From: Chitinophagaceae bacterium
GTDB taxonomy: Bacteria; Bacteroidota; Bacteroidia; Chitinophagales; Chitinophagaceae
Direction: 5' to 3'
Assembly (NCBI GenBank): GCA_016713965.1
Contig: JADJOC010000001.1
Span: 1 to 64,000, forward strand
Length of the DNA stretch: 64,000 nt
The notes beneath the pieces were generated by a model, which worked only from the letters and a program-made list of their open reading frames with translations, was not told where the DNA came from and searched no databases. Below, one piece after another: positions 50,524 to 61,400 of this stretch. Made by a program: the position numbers and the translations under genes. Position 1 is the first letter of the stretch; the number at the start of each line of letters is the position of its first letter.

Positions 50524-51449
50524 TTATTGATTTGAAAATTGTCTTGTTGTTGCAGTATCTTCTACCATGCGGATAAAAATATCATTTAGGGACGGTAATT
50601 TTTCCTGGAAATAATTGATACTTACAGATTGGTTAATAAAATATTGAAGCACATCATTAGGGGTAGTATTGCCTGATAGCTTTATTAATAATTCATCTTG
50701 TTTATGTGCTATTACTTCAAAAAGATAGGTTCCCAAGTGCTCAGGCAAAAAATGCACACCAATGCGGTATAAATTTTCTTTGAAATTATGTTTTACTTCA
50801 TTTACCGTACCATCTAATATTTTTTTTCCTTTATTCACTAATATAATATGATCACATATTTCTTCTACCTGTTCCATACGGTGAGTACTAAAAATAATTG
50901 TGCTGCCGTTTTTAGCTAGTTTAAAAATTTCGTCTTTAATTAAGTTCGCATTTACAGGGTCAAGCCCGCTAAATGGTTCATCTAGTATTATTAACGGGGA
51001 TTGTGCAATACTGTAGTTACAAATTGAAGTTTCTGGCTCATGCCCTTGCTTAAATCCTGTACTTTTTTATTCCACCAGCTTTGCATTTCAAACTTTATAA
51101 ACCAGGCTTTTATTTTTTCCATGGCTTCAGTTTTACTTAAACCCTTTAATTGTGCCAGGTACATGGCCTGTTCGCCAATTTTCATTTTTTTATACAGCCC
51201 TCTTTCTTCGGGCATGTATCCAATTTTAATAATGTCATTCGTAGGGTCAAATTTTTTACCATCTAACAGTATGGACCCACTATCAGGATAAAATATACCT
51301 GTAATCATTCTTAATAAAGTGGTTTTTCCGGCCCCATTCGGCCCAAGTAACCCAAAAATACTACCGCGTTTTATTTCCAGGCTAATATCATCTACCGCTT
51401 TTTGCGAAGAAAAATATTTTTTTAAATGGTGCAGTTCTAAAATATTCAT
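50524..51449 (-). CDS. ABC transporter ATP-binding protein, NatA-like (one frameshift)
   Basis: ATPase partner of the permease downstream, 22 bp apart. Walker A is GLLGPNGAGKTTLLRM; YMPEERGLYKKMKIGEQAMY is the Q-loop region and LSKGMSQKLQFVTTVL the signature. A missing base near 50995 splits the gene just before Walker B. The second frame has PLIILDEPFSGLDPVNANLI, the switch His in IIFSTHRMEQVEE, and a C-terminal domain of the NatA/YhaQ kind. One base restored gives 309 codons. Confidence 0.92.
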
Positions 51450-51539
51450 CTGATTTTAGGTTTGATATGTGGGTTAAAATTAAAGCTTGTAAAGAAATAT
51501 ATACCGGCAATTATATAAGCGGTAACGGTATTGTAATTC

Positions 51540-53138
51540 TTAAGCTAATACAATTGCAAGTTCTAAAGCTATGCGTTCCCCATCCATAGCTGCACTTACA
51601 ATGCCTCCTGCATAACCGGCCCCTTCACCACATGGATATAAATTTTTTAGCTGCGGGTGTGTTAAGGTATCTTTATCCCTTGGTATCCTTACCGGGGATG
51701 ACGTTCTGCTTTCAGTAGCTACTACAACAGCTTCATTAGAAAAAAAACTGTTGTTTGGTGATTTCATTTTTTTTCCAAATTCAATAAATCCTTTGGCTAA
51801 TGACTGGTAAATAAAACCGGGCAATACCTGCTGTAAATTAACCGAATGCAAACCTGGCAAATAAGAACATCGAGGTAACGTGGCAGATATTTTGGCATTG
51901 CTAAAGTCTGCCATACGTTGTGCAGGAGCTGTAAAATTTCCTCCCCCGGCATTATAGCATTTTTGCTCTACCATTTGTTGAAACCGCATCATTAACAAAG
52001 GATCATTCTCTACATTTTTAATTTTTAATTCTTCATTTTTAATTGCATCAATAGCATCCCTGATTTCTACCTGTACCACCATGCCACTGTTGGCATAAGG
52101 GTTATTCCGTTTAGAGGGGCTCCAGCCATTAACCACCAGCTCTCCGGGGGAGGTGGCAGCCGGGGCAATAATGCCACCCGGGCACATACAAAAAGAAAAT
52201 ACACCTTTGCCGTTTACCTGCTGTACCAATCCATAAGAAGCCGGGGGCAAATCATTATCCCTTATATCACAATGATATTGTATACCATCAATAATTTGTT
52301 GCGGGTGCTCTATGCGCACACCTAAAGCAAAGGGCCTGGCTTCAATTAAAATTTTTTTATCATTTAATAATTCAAATATATCCCTGGCAGAATGGCCGGT
52401 AGCTAAAATAAATGCGTCTGCAGTAAAGGTATTATTGCAAGCCGTTTTTACCGCAATTACTTTATTATTATTTATTACAAAATCTGTTACTTTTTTCTCA
52501 AATAAAAATAGGCCACCGCTGTCTGTAATTTGCTGGCGCATAGCAGTGATAATATGTGGCAGTTTATTAGTGCCAATGTGGGGTGGGCTTCATACAATAT
52601 TTTTCTTCAGCACCAAAATGTACAAATAATTGCAATATCCTGTCAATATTGCCACGTTTATTACTCCGGGTATATAATTTGCCATCGCTGTATGTTCCGG
52701 CACCGCCTTCGCCAAAACAGTAATTGCTTTCCGGGTTTACGATACCTCGTTTATTTAAAACAGCCAGGTCTCTTCGCCTGTCCCTCACATTTTTCCTCTT
52801 TCAAGAATAATGGGCTGGATGCCTTTTTCAATTAATTGTAAGGCAGCAAATAAACCTGCAGGCCCTGCTCCAATAATTACAACTTTTTTAGCAGCATTTG
52901 TAACGTTGGCAAAGGAAAATTTTTGCACTGGCCTTTCGTAAAAAGGCTCGTTGATAAAAGCATTCACGGTAAGATTAACCCAAATGGTTTTTGCTCTAGC
53001 ATCTAAAGATTTTTTTAACAAAAAAAATCCTGTAATATCTTTTTCGGGTTTGCCAATATTATCAGCAACAGCTTTTTTTACAAAAGCTTTATCAGCTGCT
53101 TGCGAAGGAAGCAATTTTAAAATAATTTTTTGTCGCAT
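51540..53138 (-). CDS. NAD(P)/FAD-dependent protein, COG2509-like (two or more frameshifts)
   Basis: About 530 residues. An N-terminal domain (MRQKIILKLLPSQAADKAFV) precedes the FAD site KVVIIGAGPAGLFAALQLIE. After a break near 52787 comes RDLAVLNKRGIVNPESNYCF with FGEGGAGTYSDGKLYTRSN, a family signature. After another break near 52560 follow MRQQITDSGGLFLFEKKVTD, AFILATGHSARDIFELL, PPASYGLVQQVNGKGVFSFC, MCPGGIIAPAATSPGELVVN and the C-terminal YPCGEGAGYAGGIVSAAMDG. These match the uncharacterised FAD-dependent dehydrogenase family COG2509. The substrate is unknown; it is cytosolic, with no signal peptide. Confidence 0.85.
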
Positions 53139-53255
53139 GTTAGGTATTTATCCTAAAATAATTATCATTTCACCGCGAAGGTGCAAAGTCCGCTAAGCTG
53201 AACAATGGTTTTCTTTGTAAACTTTGAGGCTTTGTTCCTTAGCGTCTTTGCGTAT

Positions 53256-53642
53256 CTAAAAAGGCAAATCATCTATAATCTCCGGATCGCTTGAAGAAAA
53301 ATTATCCATTGGTTCCATCTGCTGGGTAATAACAGCATTTTTACCTGAAGTTAAAATCTGCTCAATGCGCCAGGCATCTAAATTGGTAATATAGTTGGTT
53401 TTACCATCTTTTTCCCACTTGGTACCTTTAATGTTAAAATAAACTTTTACTTCATCGCCTACATTAACTTTATCAATTATTGCAGTTTTATCCTGCAATG
53501 ATTGAAACTTTATAAAATTAGTAATTGTCCTTCCCCCAATATCCTCACTTTTTTCCACCACAAATTCCCTGGTTTTAAAAGATTCTGTACGTTGCACGGT
53601 ATCATATTTAGCAACAATTTTTCCTATAAGTTCGTAACTCAT
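53256..53642 (-). CDS. DUF3127 protein with SSB-like acidic tip
   Basis: 128 residues from the Met at 53642 (MSYELIGKIVAKYDTVQRTE); seven extra codons upstream (to 53663) are optional. A single OB-like domain follows: FKTREFVVEKSEDIGGRTIT, NFIKFQSLQDKTAIIDKVNV, GDEVKVYFNIKGTKWEKDGK and TNYITNLDAWRIEQI. This is the DUF3127 pattern, common in Bacteroidota and related by fold to single-strand-binding proteins. The last residues PEIIDDLPF closely resemble the D-D-[IL]-P-F tip by which SSB recruits repair proteins. Role in DNA metabolism is inferred. Confidence 0.85.
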   Translation of the reverse strand: MSYELIGKIVAKYDTVQRTESFKTREFVVEKSEDIGGRTITNFIKFQSLQDKTAIIDKVNVGDEVKVYFNIKGTKWEKDGKTNYITNLDAWRIEQILTSGKNAVITQQMEPMDNFSSSDPEIIDDLPF

Positions 53643-53756
53643 TGTATTTGTATTTATTAACAAAAGTAATTTTATTCATTCATATTATTTTCTTCTTTTT
53701 TATCATTTATTAATAAAAAAAAGCACTACCTTTCTCCATTTCAAGTAAATATTCCC

Positions 53757-54494
53757 ATGCGAAAATTTCTAAGTATTTTTTTAGTTTTAGCAGTAATTGC
53801 CTGTAATACAACTTACCAGCCATCTGCAGTTCAGTATAAAGATTATAAAGTAACCCCGGCTATTAAGCAAGATGGGGCTGTAGCATTTTTGCTAAAACCT
53901 TATGCAGATAGTGTAAATAAAAAAATGAGTGATATTATTGCTGTTTCTGCCATTACATTGGATAAGAAACAACCCGAAGGCACATTGGGAAATATATTAG
54001 CAGATGCGATGCTTGTAATGGCAGAACAAAAATATAAAATAGAAATAGATGCTGCATTTATTAATTATGGCGGCATTCGTTTACCATCTATACCGGCGGG
54101 TGATATCAGCCGTGGTAAAATATATGAACTGGCACCTTTCGATAACCTGATCGTAGTACAAAAAATTAATGGGAAAATATTACAGGAATTTTTAGATCAT
54201 ATTTCAGGCAAAGGGGGGTGGCCCGGAGCAGGCATTACCTGGCAGATAAAAGATAAAAAAGCTATTAATGTATTGATTAATAATAAGCCTTTAAATGAAA
54301 ATGCAATTTACACTATTGCCAATAATGATTATGTGGCTAATGGTGGAGATGATTGCAAAATGTTAAAAGGTATCCCCCAACAAAATAGTGGATTTGTATT
54401 CAGGGATGCAGTGATTGAATATTTTAGTTCATTTACAAAACAAGGGAAAAAAATATTTGCTCAACCAGAAAATCGGGTAAGCTATGCAAACTAG
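53757..54494 (+). CDS. 5'-nucleotidase C-terminal domain lipoprotein
   Basis: 245 residues, intact. A lipoprotein signal (KFLSIFLVLAVIAC, lipobox VIAC) precedes the substrate-binding C-terminal domain of 5'-nucleotidase/UDP-sugar hydrolases: GTLGNILADAMLVMAEQKYK, FINYGGIRLPSIPAGDISRG, YELAPFDNLIVVQKINGKIL and YTIANNDYVANGGDDCKML. The metal-containing N-terminal domain is encoded separately by the next gene, which overlaps by 11 bases. In E. coli both are in one chain (UshA). The pair is presumably translated together and joins in the periplasm. Confidence 0.9.
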   Translation: MRKFLSIFLVLAVIACNTTYQPSAVQYKDYKVTPAIKQDGAVAFLLKPYADSVNKKMSDIIAVSAITLDKKQPEGTLGNILADAMLVMAEQKYKIEIDAAFINYGGIRLPSIPAGDISRGKIYELAPFDNLIVVQKINGKILQEFLDHISGKGGWPGAGITWQIKDKKAINVLINNKPLNENAIYTIANNDYVANGGDDCKMLKGIPQQNSGFVFRDAVIEYFSSFTKQGKKIFAQPENRVSYAN

Positions 54495-55416
54495 AAGAAA
54501 ATTTGTAACACAAAGTGTTTTAGCAGCCGGGGCATTGCTAACATCACAAAATATATTGGCCGGCTTGTACGAAGAAAATGCATCAAAAAAATTAACCATT
54601 TTGCATACTAATGATGTACACAGCAGGTTGGAGGCTTTTCCTATGGATGGGAGTAAAAACCAGGGATTAGGAGGAGTAGCCGCCAGGGCAGAGCTGATTA
54701 AACAAATCAGGGAAAAAGAACAACACGTATTGTTGCTGGATGCGGGGATATCTTCCAGGGTACTCCATATTTCAATATGTATAAAGGCGAGCCTGAAATG
54801 AAAGCTATGGCCGCAATGAGGTATGATGCTGCTATTATGGGTAATCATGATTTTGACGCAGGATTAGAAAACTTTTCCACACAATTACAGCACGGAGGTT
54901 TCTCGATTACCATGTGCAATTATAATTTTTCCGGCACATCAATGGAATTTAAAAATAAGCCATATAAAATTTTTAAAAAAGGCAAATTAAAAATTGGGGT
55001 GACAGGTGGGGATAGAAATGGAAGGGCTGGTGCCTGCTGAATTATTTGGCAATACAAAATATTTAAACCCAGTACAAAAATTAAATGAAACCGCAGATAT
55101 TTTAAAAAATAAAGAAAATTGTGATATGGTAATATGCTTGAGCCACCTGGGTTACGAGTATAAAAGCAATAAGGTAAGCGATAAAATTTTAGCAAAAGAA
55201 ACCAGTAATGTAGACCTGATTTTGGGTGGGCATACACATACTTTTTTAGATGCCCCGGAAGTACATAAAAATAAATCGGGCAGCGATGTTATAATTAACC
55301 AGGTTGGCTGGGCAGGAATAATGCTGGGCAGGCTGGATTTTGAACTGAAAGGAAGAAGAAATAAAAATTTAATAAAGTCACACACTGTGGCTATAGGGGA
55401 AAAAACAACTGAATAA
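54484..55416 (+). CDS. 5'-nucleotidase metallophosphatase domain with Tat signal (two frameshifts)
   Basis: About 310 residues. The start MQTRRKFVTQSVLAAGALLT has a twin-arginine signal (RRKF plus a hydrophobic stretch), implying export in folded form with metals. The calcineurin-like core shows KLTILHTNDVHSRLEAFPMD and LLLDAGD; after a lost base near 54750 comes PYFNMYKGEPEMKAMAAMRY with AAIMGNHDFDAGLENF. A second break near 55010 leads to GIEMEGLVPAELFGNTKYLN, VICLSHLGYE and VDLILGGHTHTFLDAPE. All five metal-ligand motifs (DxH, GD, GNHD, H, GHTH) are present. It acts with the preceding gene product. Confidence 0.9.
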
Positions 55417-55550
55417 AAAATTTTTTTTTCAACAAATTATTTTGATATTCGCTCTCCTGCAAAAAAAACCGATATTTTAAAATACAAATAGTTTTTTTTA
55501 CAGAAATTTCCAAAAAATAATACCTCAATATATAAATTGCTTAAGGAATA

Positions 55551-56979
55551 ATGGAGAAAGCTTTTGAAAAAGTATGGGCTGATTGTTTAGATATCATCAA
55601 AGACATTGTAGAGTGGCAACACTTTAAAACATGGTTTGAGCCAATAAGGCCTGTAGCACTAAAAGAAAAAGTTTTAACTATCCAGGTGCCCAGTCAATTT
55701 TTTTATGAGTATCTTGAAGAGCATTATGTCTCTTTATTAGCAAAAACGCTTAAAAGGGAATTAGGTGCAGCAGCAAGATTGGAATACAGGATAATGATGG
55801 ATAGTGGAAATAGTAAAAATAAACCACTTACTATGGATGTGCCCGGTCATGGTTTTAAATCTTATTCAAATAATGAAATGGATTTTCCTTTAGTTATAAA
55901 TAATCCAGTAAAAAATCCATTTGTAATTCCGGGTTTAAAAAAGATGCAGATTGATCCGCAGCTTAACCATGCTTATACATTTGATTCATTTATAGAAGGA
56001 GATTGTAACAGGTAGCCCGCAGGGCCGGAAAACCGTTGCAGAAAAGCCCGGAACCACTTCATTCAACCCACTGGTAATTTATGGCGGCGTAGGCCTCGGC
56101 AAAACCCACCTGGCACAAGCTATCGGAAATGAGGTAAAACGCATGCATACTAACAAAATAGTATTGTATGTTAGCTCCGAAAAATTTATCAACCAGTTTA
56201 TAGATCATGGCCGTAACGGGGCTATTAATGACTTTATACATTTTTACCAGCTAATAGATGTATTAATTATTGATGATGTACAATTTTTCAGCAGGGCCGA
56301 AAAATCACAAGATGCATTCTTTTCCATTTTCAATCACCTGCACCAGAGCGGTAAGCAGCTAATATTAACCAGCGACAAACCGCCTAAAGACCTGGAAGGT
56401 GTGCAGGAAAGGTTATTAAGCCGTTTCCGATGGGGCTTAAGTGCCGACTTACAGGTGCCTGACTATGAAACTAAAATTGATATTTTAGAGAAGAAAATGA
56501 AAAATGATGGCCTGGAAATGCCAAAAGAAGTAGTTAAATATATTGCTTATAATATTAACAGTAATGTTCGGGAACTTGAAGGCGCACTGATATCTTTACT
56601 GGCTCAATCGTCGCTGAATAAAAGAGAAATTGACCTGGAACTGGCTAAAAAGTATTACGCAATTTGTAAAATCATCCAGTAAAGAAATTAATATTGATAC
56701 GATACAAAAAATGGTATGCGAATACTTTGATGTGCCTTACGATAAATTATTGCAAAAACCCGTAAAAGAGAGATTGTGCAGGCCCGGCAAATTACCATGT
56801 ATCTTTCTAAGGCATTTACCAAAAATTCTTTAAAAACGATTGGAGAGCATTTTGGTGGGAGAGATCATACTACAGTAATACATAGTTGTCAAACCGTAAA
56901 AGATTTAATGGATACCGATTCTTTATTTAAAGAAAGTGTAATGGAGCTACAGCAAAAAGTACAACTGGCAGCTATGTAA
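55551..56979 (+). CDS. dnaA: Chromosomal replication initiator DnaA (four frameshifts)
   Basis: Initiator ATPase that opens the replication origin. Domain I begins with FEKVWADCLDIIKDIVEWQH and FKTWFEPIRPVALKEKVLTI. The linker leads to HAYTFDSFIEGDCNR. Two single-base losses at about 56012 and 56032 precede domain III: NPLVIYGGVGLGKTHLAQAI (Walker A), VLIIDDVQFFSRAEKSQDAF (Walker B), KDLEGVQERLLSRFRWGLSA (arginine finger) and NVRELEGALISLLA. Breaks near 56655 and 56765 precede domain IV, RQITMYLSKAFTKNSLKTIG and GGRDHTTVIHSC (DnaA-box-binding signature). Every domain is conserved, so the breaks in this essential gene are probably sequence errors. Confidence 0.95.
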
Positions 56980-56987
56980 AAATATTT

Positions 56988-57017
56988 ATCCAAATTCATC
57001 GAATTTGGATTTTTTTG
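56988..57017 (+). terminator. Terminator of dnaA
   Basis: ATCCAAATTC-atc-GAATTTGGAT followed by seven T, 9 bp after the dnaA stop. Confidence 0.8.
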
Positions 57018-57158
57018 TTACCAGCATTTGTTCCCTGATTTAGCTGCGGTGGCGACGCTCCATTCAACAATATTTCTTTGGTCATCTTTAATTATGTTTG
57101 TTATAAACATATCGCTATACGGAACTCATTGTAATTATGTATTTTATTATCTGCTAAA

Positions 57159-57878
57159 ATGAAACACTCTTTTTCATTATTTTTAATTCTCTGCATTTAT
57201 AGTTGTCAATTACCGGGCAATAAAAAAGTAACCAGTCAGTCAAACCCTGCACAAGAAGAGCTTCCCGGCAAATCTTATAAAGAAATTAAAGATAGCATAG
57301 CGCACAAAAGAAAAATATTTTTTAATGAAAATTCATCTTTACAAACTTTTTCACGCAAAAGTATAAATGAAATAACAGATTTTTGGATAAATTGCATTAG
57401 CAAAGATCTTTACAGTAAATGGCAAAATACACCATGGGATTTTAATGGCACCACTACCCGGCCACAATATGGAACTATTGCCTGTGGTTATTTTGTAACT
57501 ACTATCCTGCAGGATATGGACCTTAAAATAAACAGGGTGAAGCTATCAATTTGTGCTTCATCCATAATGATGAGGGCACTTACACCACACCAAAAAATTA
57601 AAAATTTGAGTTATTTAAGCTATGGCGGCTTTAATGATACATTAAAATATTATGGTAAAGGTGTTTATATAATTGGCCTTGATTTTCATACAGGTTTTAT
57701 TATTAATGATGGTACTGAAAATTGGTTTATACATTCAAATTATATCCAGCGAAAAGGTGTAACAAAAGAACGAGTGCTGCTTTCGGTTGCTTTAAAATCT
57801 TCAAAAACACGCTGGCTAATTTCTTTGACAAACGATAAGAATTTTTTATTTAACTGGCTTAAAGGACAGCATTTTTAG
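57159..57878 (+). CDS. Hypothetical lipoprotein with a possible Cys-His active site
   Basis: 239 residues, intact. The signal KHSFSLFLILCIYSC has a lipobox-like IYSC, followed by a polar linker. The body reads ISKDLYSKWQNTPWDFNGTT, TRPQYGTIACGYFVTTILQD and GKGVYIIGLDFHTGFIINDG, then NWFIHSNYIQRKGVTKE. A Cys at the start of a helix (ACGYFV) and a later His in a strand (DFHTGFI) are placed like the catalytic pair of NlpC/P60 or papain-like hydrolases. That is an inference from order only. No family is recognised. It stands alone between dnaA and the tRNAs. Confidence 0.7.
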   Translation: MKHSFSLFLILCIYSCQLPGNKKVTSQSNPAQEELPGKSYKEIKDSIAHKRKIFFNENSSLQTFSRKSINEITDFWINCISKDLYSKWQNTPWDFNGTTTRPQYGTIACGYFVTTILQDMDLKINRVKLSICASSIMMRALTPHQKIKNLSYLSYGGFNDTLKYYGKGVYIIGLDFHTGFIINDGTENWFIHSNYIQRKGVTKERVLLSVALKSSKTRWLISLTNDKNFLFNWLKGQHF

Positions 57879-57999
57879 TATACCTGATAGAATATTAAAA
57901 ATATTTATTTTTTTCATTTTAGTTTTGGGTAATACATATAGTAATTGTATTTTTGCAACCCTTAGTAATAAGGGCTGGTTCTTAAAAAGCATGGGAGCC

Positions 58000-58088
58000 G
58001 GAGAGATGCCTGAGAGGCCGAAAGGAACGGTTTGCTAAATCGTCGTACGGGTTACACTGTACCGTGGGTTCGAATCCCACTCTCTCCG
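58000..58088 (+). tRNA. tRNA-Ser (GCU)
   Basis: 89-nt class II tRNA. The acceptor GGAGAGA pairs with TCTCTCC, the D-arm is GCCTGAGAGGC-like, the anticodon loop TTGCTAA has GCT at 58034-58036, a long variable arm (GTACGGGTTACACTGTACC) follows, and the T-loop is GGTTCGAATCC. CCA is not encoded. Confidence 0.95.
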
Positions 58089-58149
58089 CATAAAATTGAT
58101 ATCGTTTTATAGAAGTATAAAACTCCAAGATAGTACCGGCATAGTTTTT

Positions 58150-58224
58150 CGGGATGTAGCGTAGCCCGGTTATCGCGCCTGGTTTGGGACCAGGAGGTCG
58201 CAAGTTCGAATCTTGCCATCCCGA
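58150..58224 (+). tRNA. tRNA-Pro (UGG)
   Basis: 75-nt tRNA. The acceptor CGGGATG pairs with CATCCCG and has the unpaired first C typical of proline tRNAs of this type. The anticodon stem is CCTGG/CCAGG with loop TTTGGGA (anticodon TGG). The T-arm is GCAAGTTCGAATCTTGC. CCA is not encoded. It is 61 bp after tRNA-Ser. Confidence 0.95.
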
Positions 58225-58256
58225 CATATTTTTTTCAAGCCCTTCATTTTTTAAAT

Positions 58257-58411
58257 AAAAGGAGTTGATTTATTCAACTCCTTTTATCGTTTAGCATCAA
58301 CTTTATTGCTGATAGGTTGCTCTTCAGCAGAGCCTACTTCCTCTTCAAGTTGACAAGCGAATTTTAGTATCAAAAATAATAAAATCACCAACTATTTTTC
58401 AGTACATTACC
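58257..58411 (+). mobile_element. Orphan right end of the IS1249-type element
   Basis: This 155-bp stretch repeats the right end of the element at 33746-33901 in the same order: a hairpin with A/T ends (AAAAGGAGTTGA-tttat-TCAACTCCTTTT, 58257-58285), TTATTGCTGATA (58303-58314), a CAGAGC..A.TTCCTCTTCA phrase, then CAACTATTTTTCAGTACATT with ACC at the end (58389-58411). The hairpin stem differs in sequence but not in position. No transposase is attached. The hairpin may now serve as terminator for the tRNAs. Confidence 0.6.
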
Positions 58412-58455
58412 ATAATTTTTGTCTGATTGACTTCTGCTCAATGAGAGTATTTATC

Positions 58456-61400
58456 TTATTGTATAACCATAGATTTAGTATATACTTTCAGGCCGTCCTG
58501 CACTTTTACAAAAATACATCCCTGCTCTTAAATGGCCTATAGATACAGCAATATTATTAAACCCTGGATTTACTGAATATTGTTTTTTCAAAGTTATATT
58601 ACCTAAGCTATTAATCAATGTCAGACTGACAAGATTTTTTTGTTCAGCCATATACTCTATATTAAACTGAGTAGTAGCAGGATTTGGTTTTATATTAATT
58701 ATTTTATTTTTCCGAATATCTATTACCTCTATTCCCAATATTTGTCCTTTGCTTGTCAATAATAATAGTATCCATAAGATTTATAGTACCCCAGTTATTT
58801 TCACTACCCACCTTTACATTATTTATAACATTCTGCACTGGCGTTTTAAACTCGAATGAATTAGATGTATAAACTTTGCCGCTTTTGCAATTGCCAGTAA
58901 CATAATATTCATATGTTAAATTATAGTTCAGACCCTTTAATATAACCTGCTTATTAGTGGTTAATATTTTATTGTAGTATGTATTGGCACCTTTTTCTTT
59001 ATAATGCACTTCAAACGATTCATAGTCTGCGAACGTACCCTTATTTTTAGTTAGGTCCCAGCTTATCAACGCTTCAAGATTTTGTTGCATAACTGCTTTT
59101 ATATTAATGATAACCTGACAAAATGCACCTTTAAATTCAATGGTATAATCTTCATATTCACCTTGGGCTAATGGATTAACACAAGCATTTTGCAGTGGCG
59201 GCCCATCAACATTATTATTGTTTAATACCATCACCCGCATTCTTGTTTTGCCTTGTTTCACATTAACTGGAACCTTAAATATACCAGAAGCCGCTCCAAT
59301 ACCCATAATAGAGAACTCTATAGCTTCTTCTTTTTCAAAAATATAATTTTGATTATAATCTATCCAGGCGCCATAGGTACCCCACTTTTCCCCAGCCGAA
59401 AAACCTTTAAAAATTCCTACGTAAATGCTGTCATTCGGAGCAAATATTCCTATTTGCTTATCGGTAAAATCTTCATACCCATTTTTATATGTACTAGGAT
59501 TTTGAAAATACTGATTATTACTTTTAGCCAGCACATTTTTAATCCACATATCCTTAATATTTAAGGCATTCATACAATAAGTATCGTCTGTAATATTCAC
59601 AATATAATCTTCTGCTTCTCCATTGGTAGCTACACCATTATTAAGAGCACCACAGGCGCTACCAACATTGTTGCTTACCAATACTCTCATTGTAGTTACA
59701 CCTTTCTGTGAGTTTGCAGGCATATTAAAATATCCTTTAAATTCCATCGCTGCTGTATTAGTATTGTAACTATATACAGACTCATTATTCTCAAAAACCT
59801 TATTTTTATTAAAGTCTATCCAAATTTTTATATATACAGTGGGCAATTGGTTGATAACCTGGCCTATATTACCAGTTTTCCCTAATCTAATATTAAAATG
59901 GTACGATGATCCAGGCTTTAGGGATATATTATCTTTAGAAAATTTCGCATATCCGTTATTGTTACCGCTTTCATTAGCCAATGAAGGATCTAAGGAAAAC
60001 TTTTGTATCCATAAATTTTTATTTGCTGTAGTAAATTCACAATAGACATTACTGGAAAGGTTTACTAAATAATCTTCTGCCTCCCCCTTTACATTATTAC
60101 TACAAGCACTGGCATCCTGGTTATTGCTAAGTATCACCCTCATGCGGTAGTAGCCTGGTGTTGCATTTGCCGGTATTTTAATATTGTATAAAAGTTTATT
60201 TATATTGGTAGTTACGGCATTGCATAATAATTCACTATTTTCAAAAATGTTATTTTTATTCAAATCTATCCATATTTTATGGTATAGTTTTACAGGGCCA
60301 TTAACCAATTGATTAATATCACCAATATTTTTAGATGTAATTTCTACCTTGTGGTATCCACCTATTTTTAACACAGGGATACTTGGTGCTGATTGGGCAT
60401 CTTCAAAGTTTTCGAGTATTGCATAATTACTATACCCTTTAGCATTTTGTGTGCTTTCTTTGGTAATGCCCCCCAATACAATTTTAGTGATGTATAGGTT
60501 TTTGCTTTGTAGCTTAGGTTCACAGGGCCCACTTGTCACATTTATACTGTAATCCTCCACTTCGCCATAATTACTACATGCGCATGAATTGGTTGAAGGA
60601 AGCCCATTGGTAGTAAGCATAACCCTAATTTTAGTTTTTCCCAATTTTATATTTTGTGGCAACATAATTTCTGCACTTAACTCACTGGAATTAGAGGTAT
60701 AAAGACTTTTATATCATAGTTCGCCTTTAGCATATTCAAAAATATTGTGGTTATCTATATCCACCCATATTGAAAAAGCATGTTTGTTAATAGTTGCAGG
60801 CTGCTTGGATTTAGGATAAACCTTTATGGTATAATTTGTATTTTGACTGAGTTCAATGGGGGTTTGATTTGTAAAATCTTTGTATCCTAAATTATCTCCG
60901 GTATTGATTACCAATTGATCAAAACTTATTTTATCCATATAGGATACTTCATTTTTCGGTTTTACGATACAACCGGCCGTAGGATTGGCAAGTACATTAA
61001 TGGTATAATCTTCCATCTCCCCTTCGAATGGTTCATTACACAGTTCATCAATTGGATTTTTAGATACGCATATACGTAACCCTTTTTCACCAACTTTTAA
61101 ATCTGCAGGCAAATACACAATTTCATTGTCTGCAAAAATATTTTTTATAGGTCCCTTTTGTTTCATATATACCTTTTCTGGTCCGGCATATAAACCATCA
61201 TTATTTTTATCAATATATATTGTATAATACAAGGATTGATTACCAGCATCCTTAACGGATACATTAAACGTAAATGCAGATTCTTTGTTAACATCAAATT
61301 TAATAGCTGGATAATATCCGTACCCATTATCATCTCCACTTATACTCTCTATATTATTAAAGGAACATTTATCTATGTAAAAATCAGCAGACTTCATTTG

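Noticed and set aside
55417..55550. Replication origin beside dnaA
   Set aside because: I see no cluster of TTATCCACA-type boxes or AT-rich unwinding repeat around dnaA, and in this phylum the origin is often elsewhere.
57982..58227. 81-codon minus-strand frame across the tRNAs (with AERVGFEPT)
   Set aside because: A well-known false frame produced by reading tRNA-Ser and tRNA-Pro backwards; both tRNAs fold perfectly on the plus strand.
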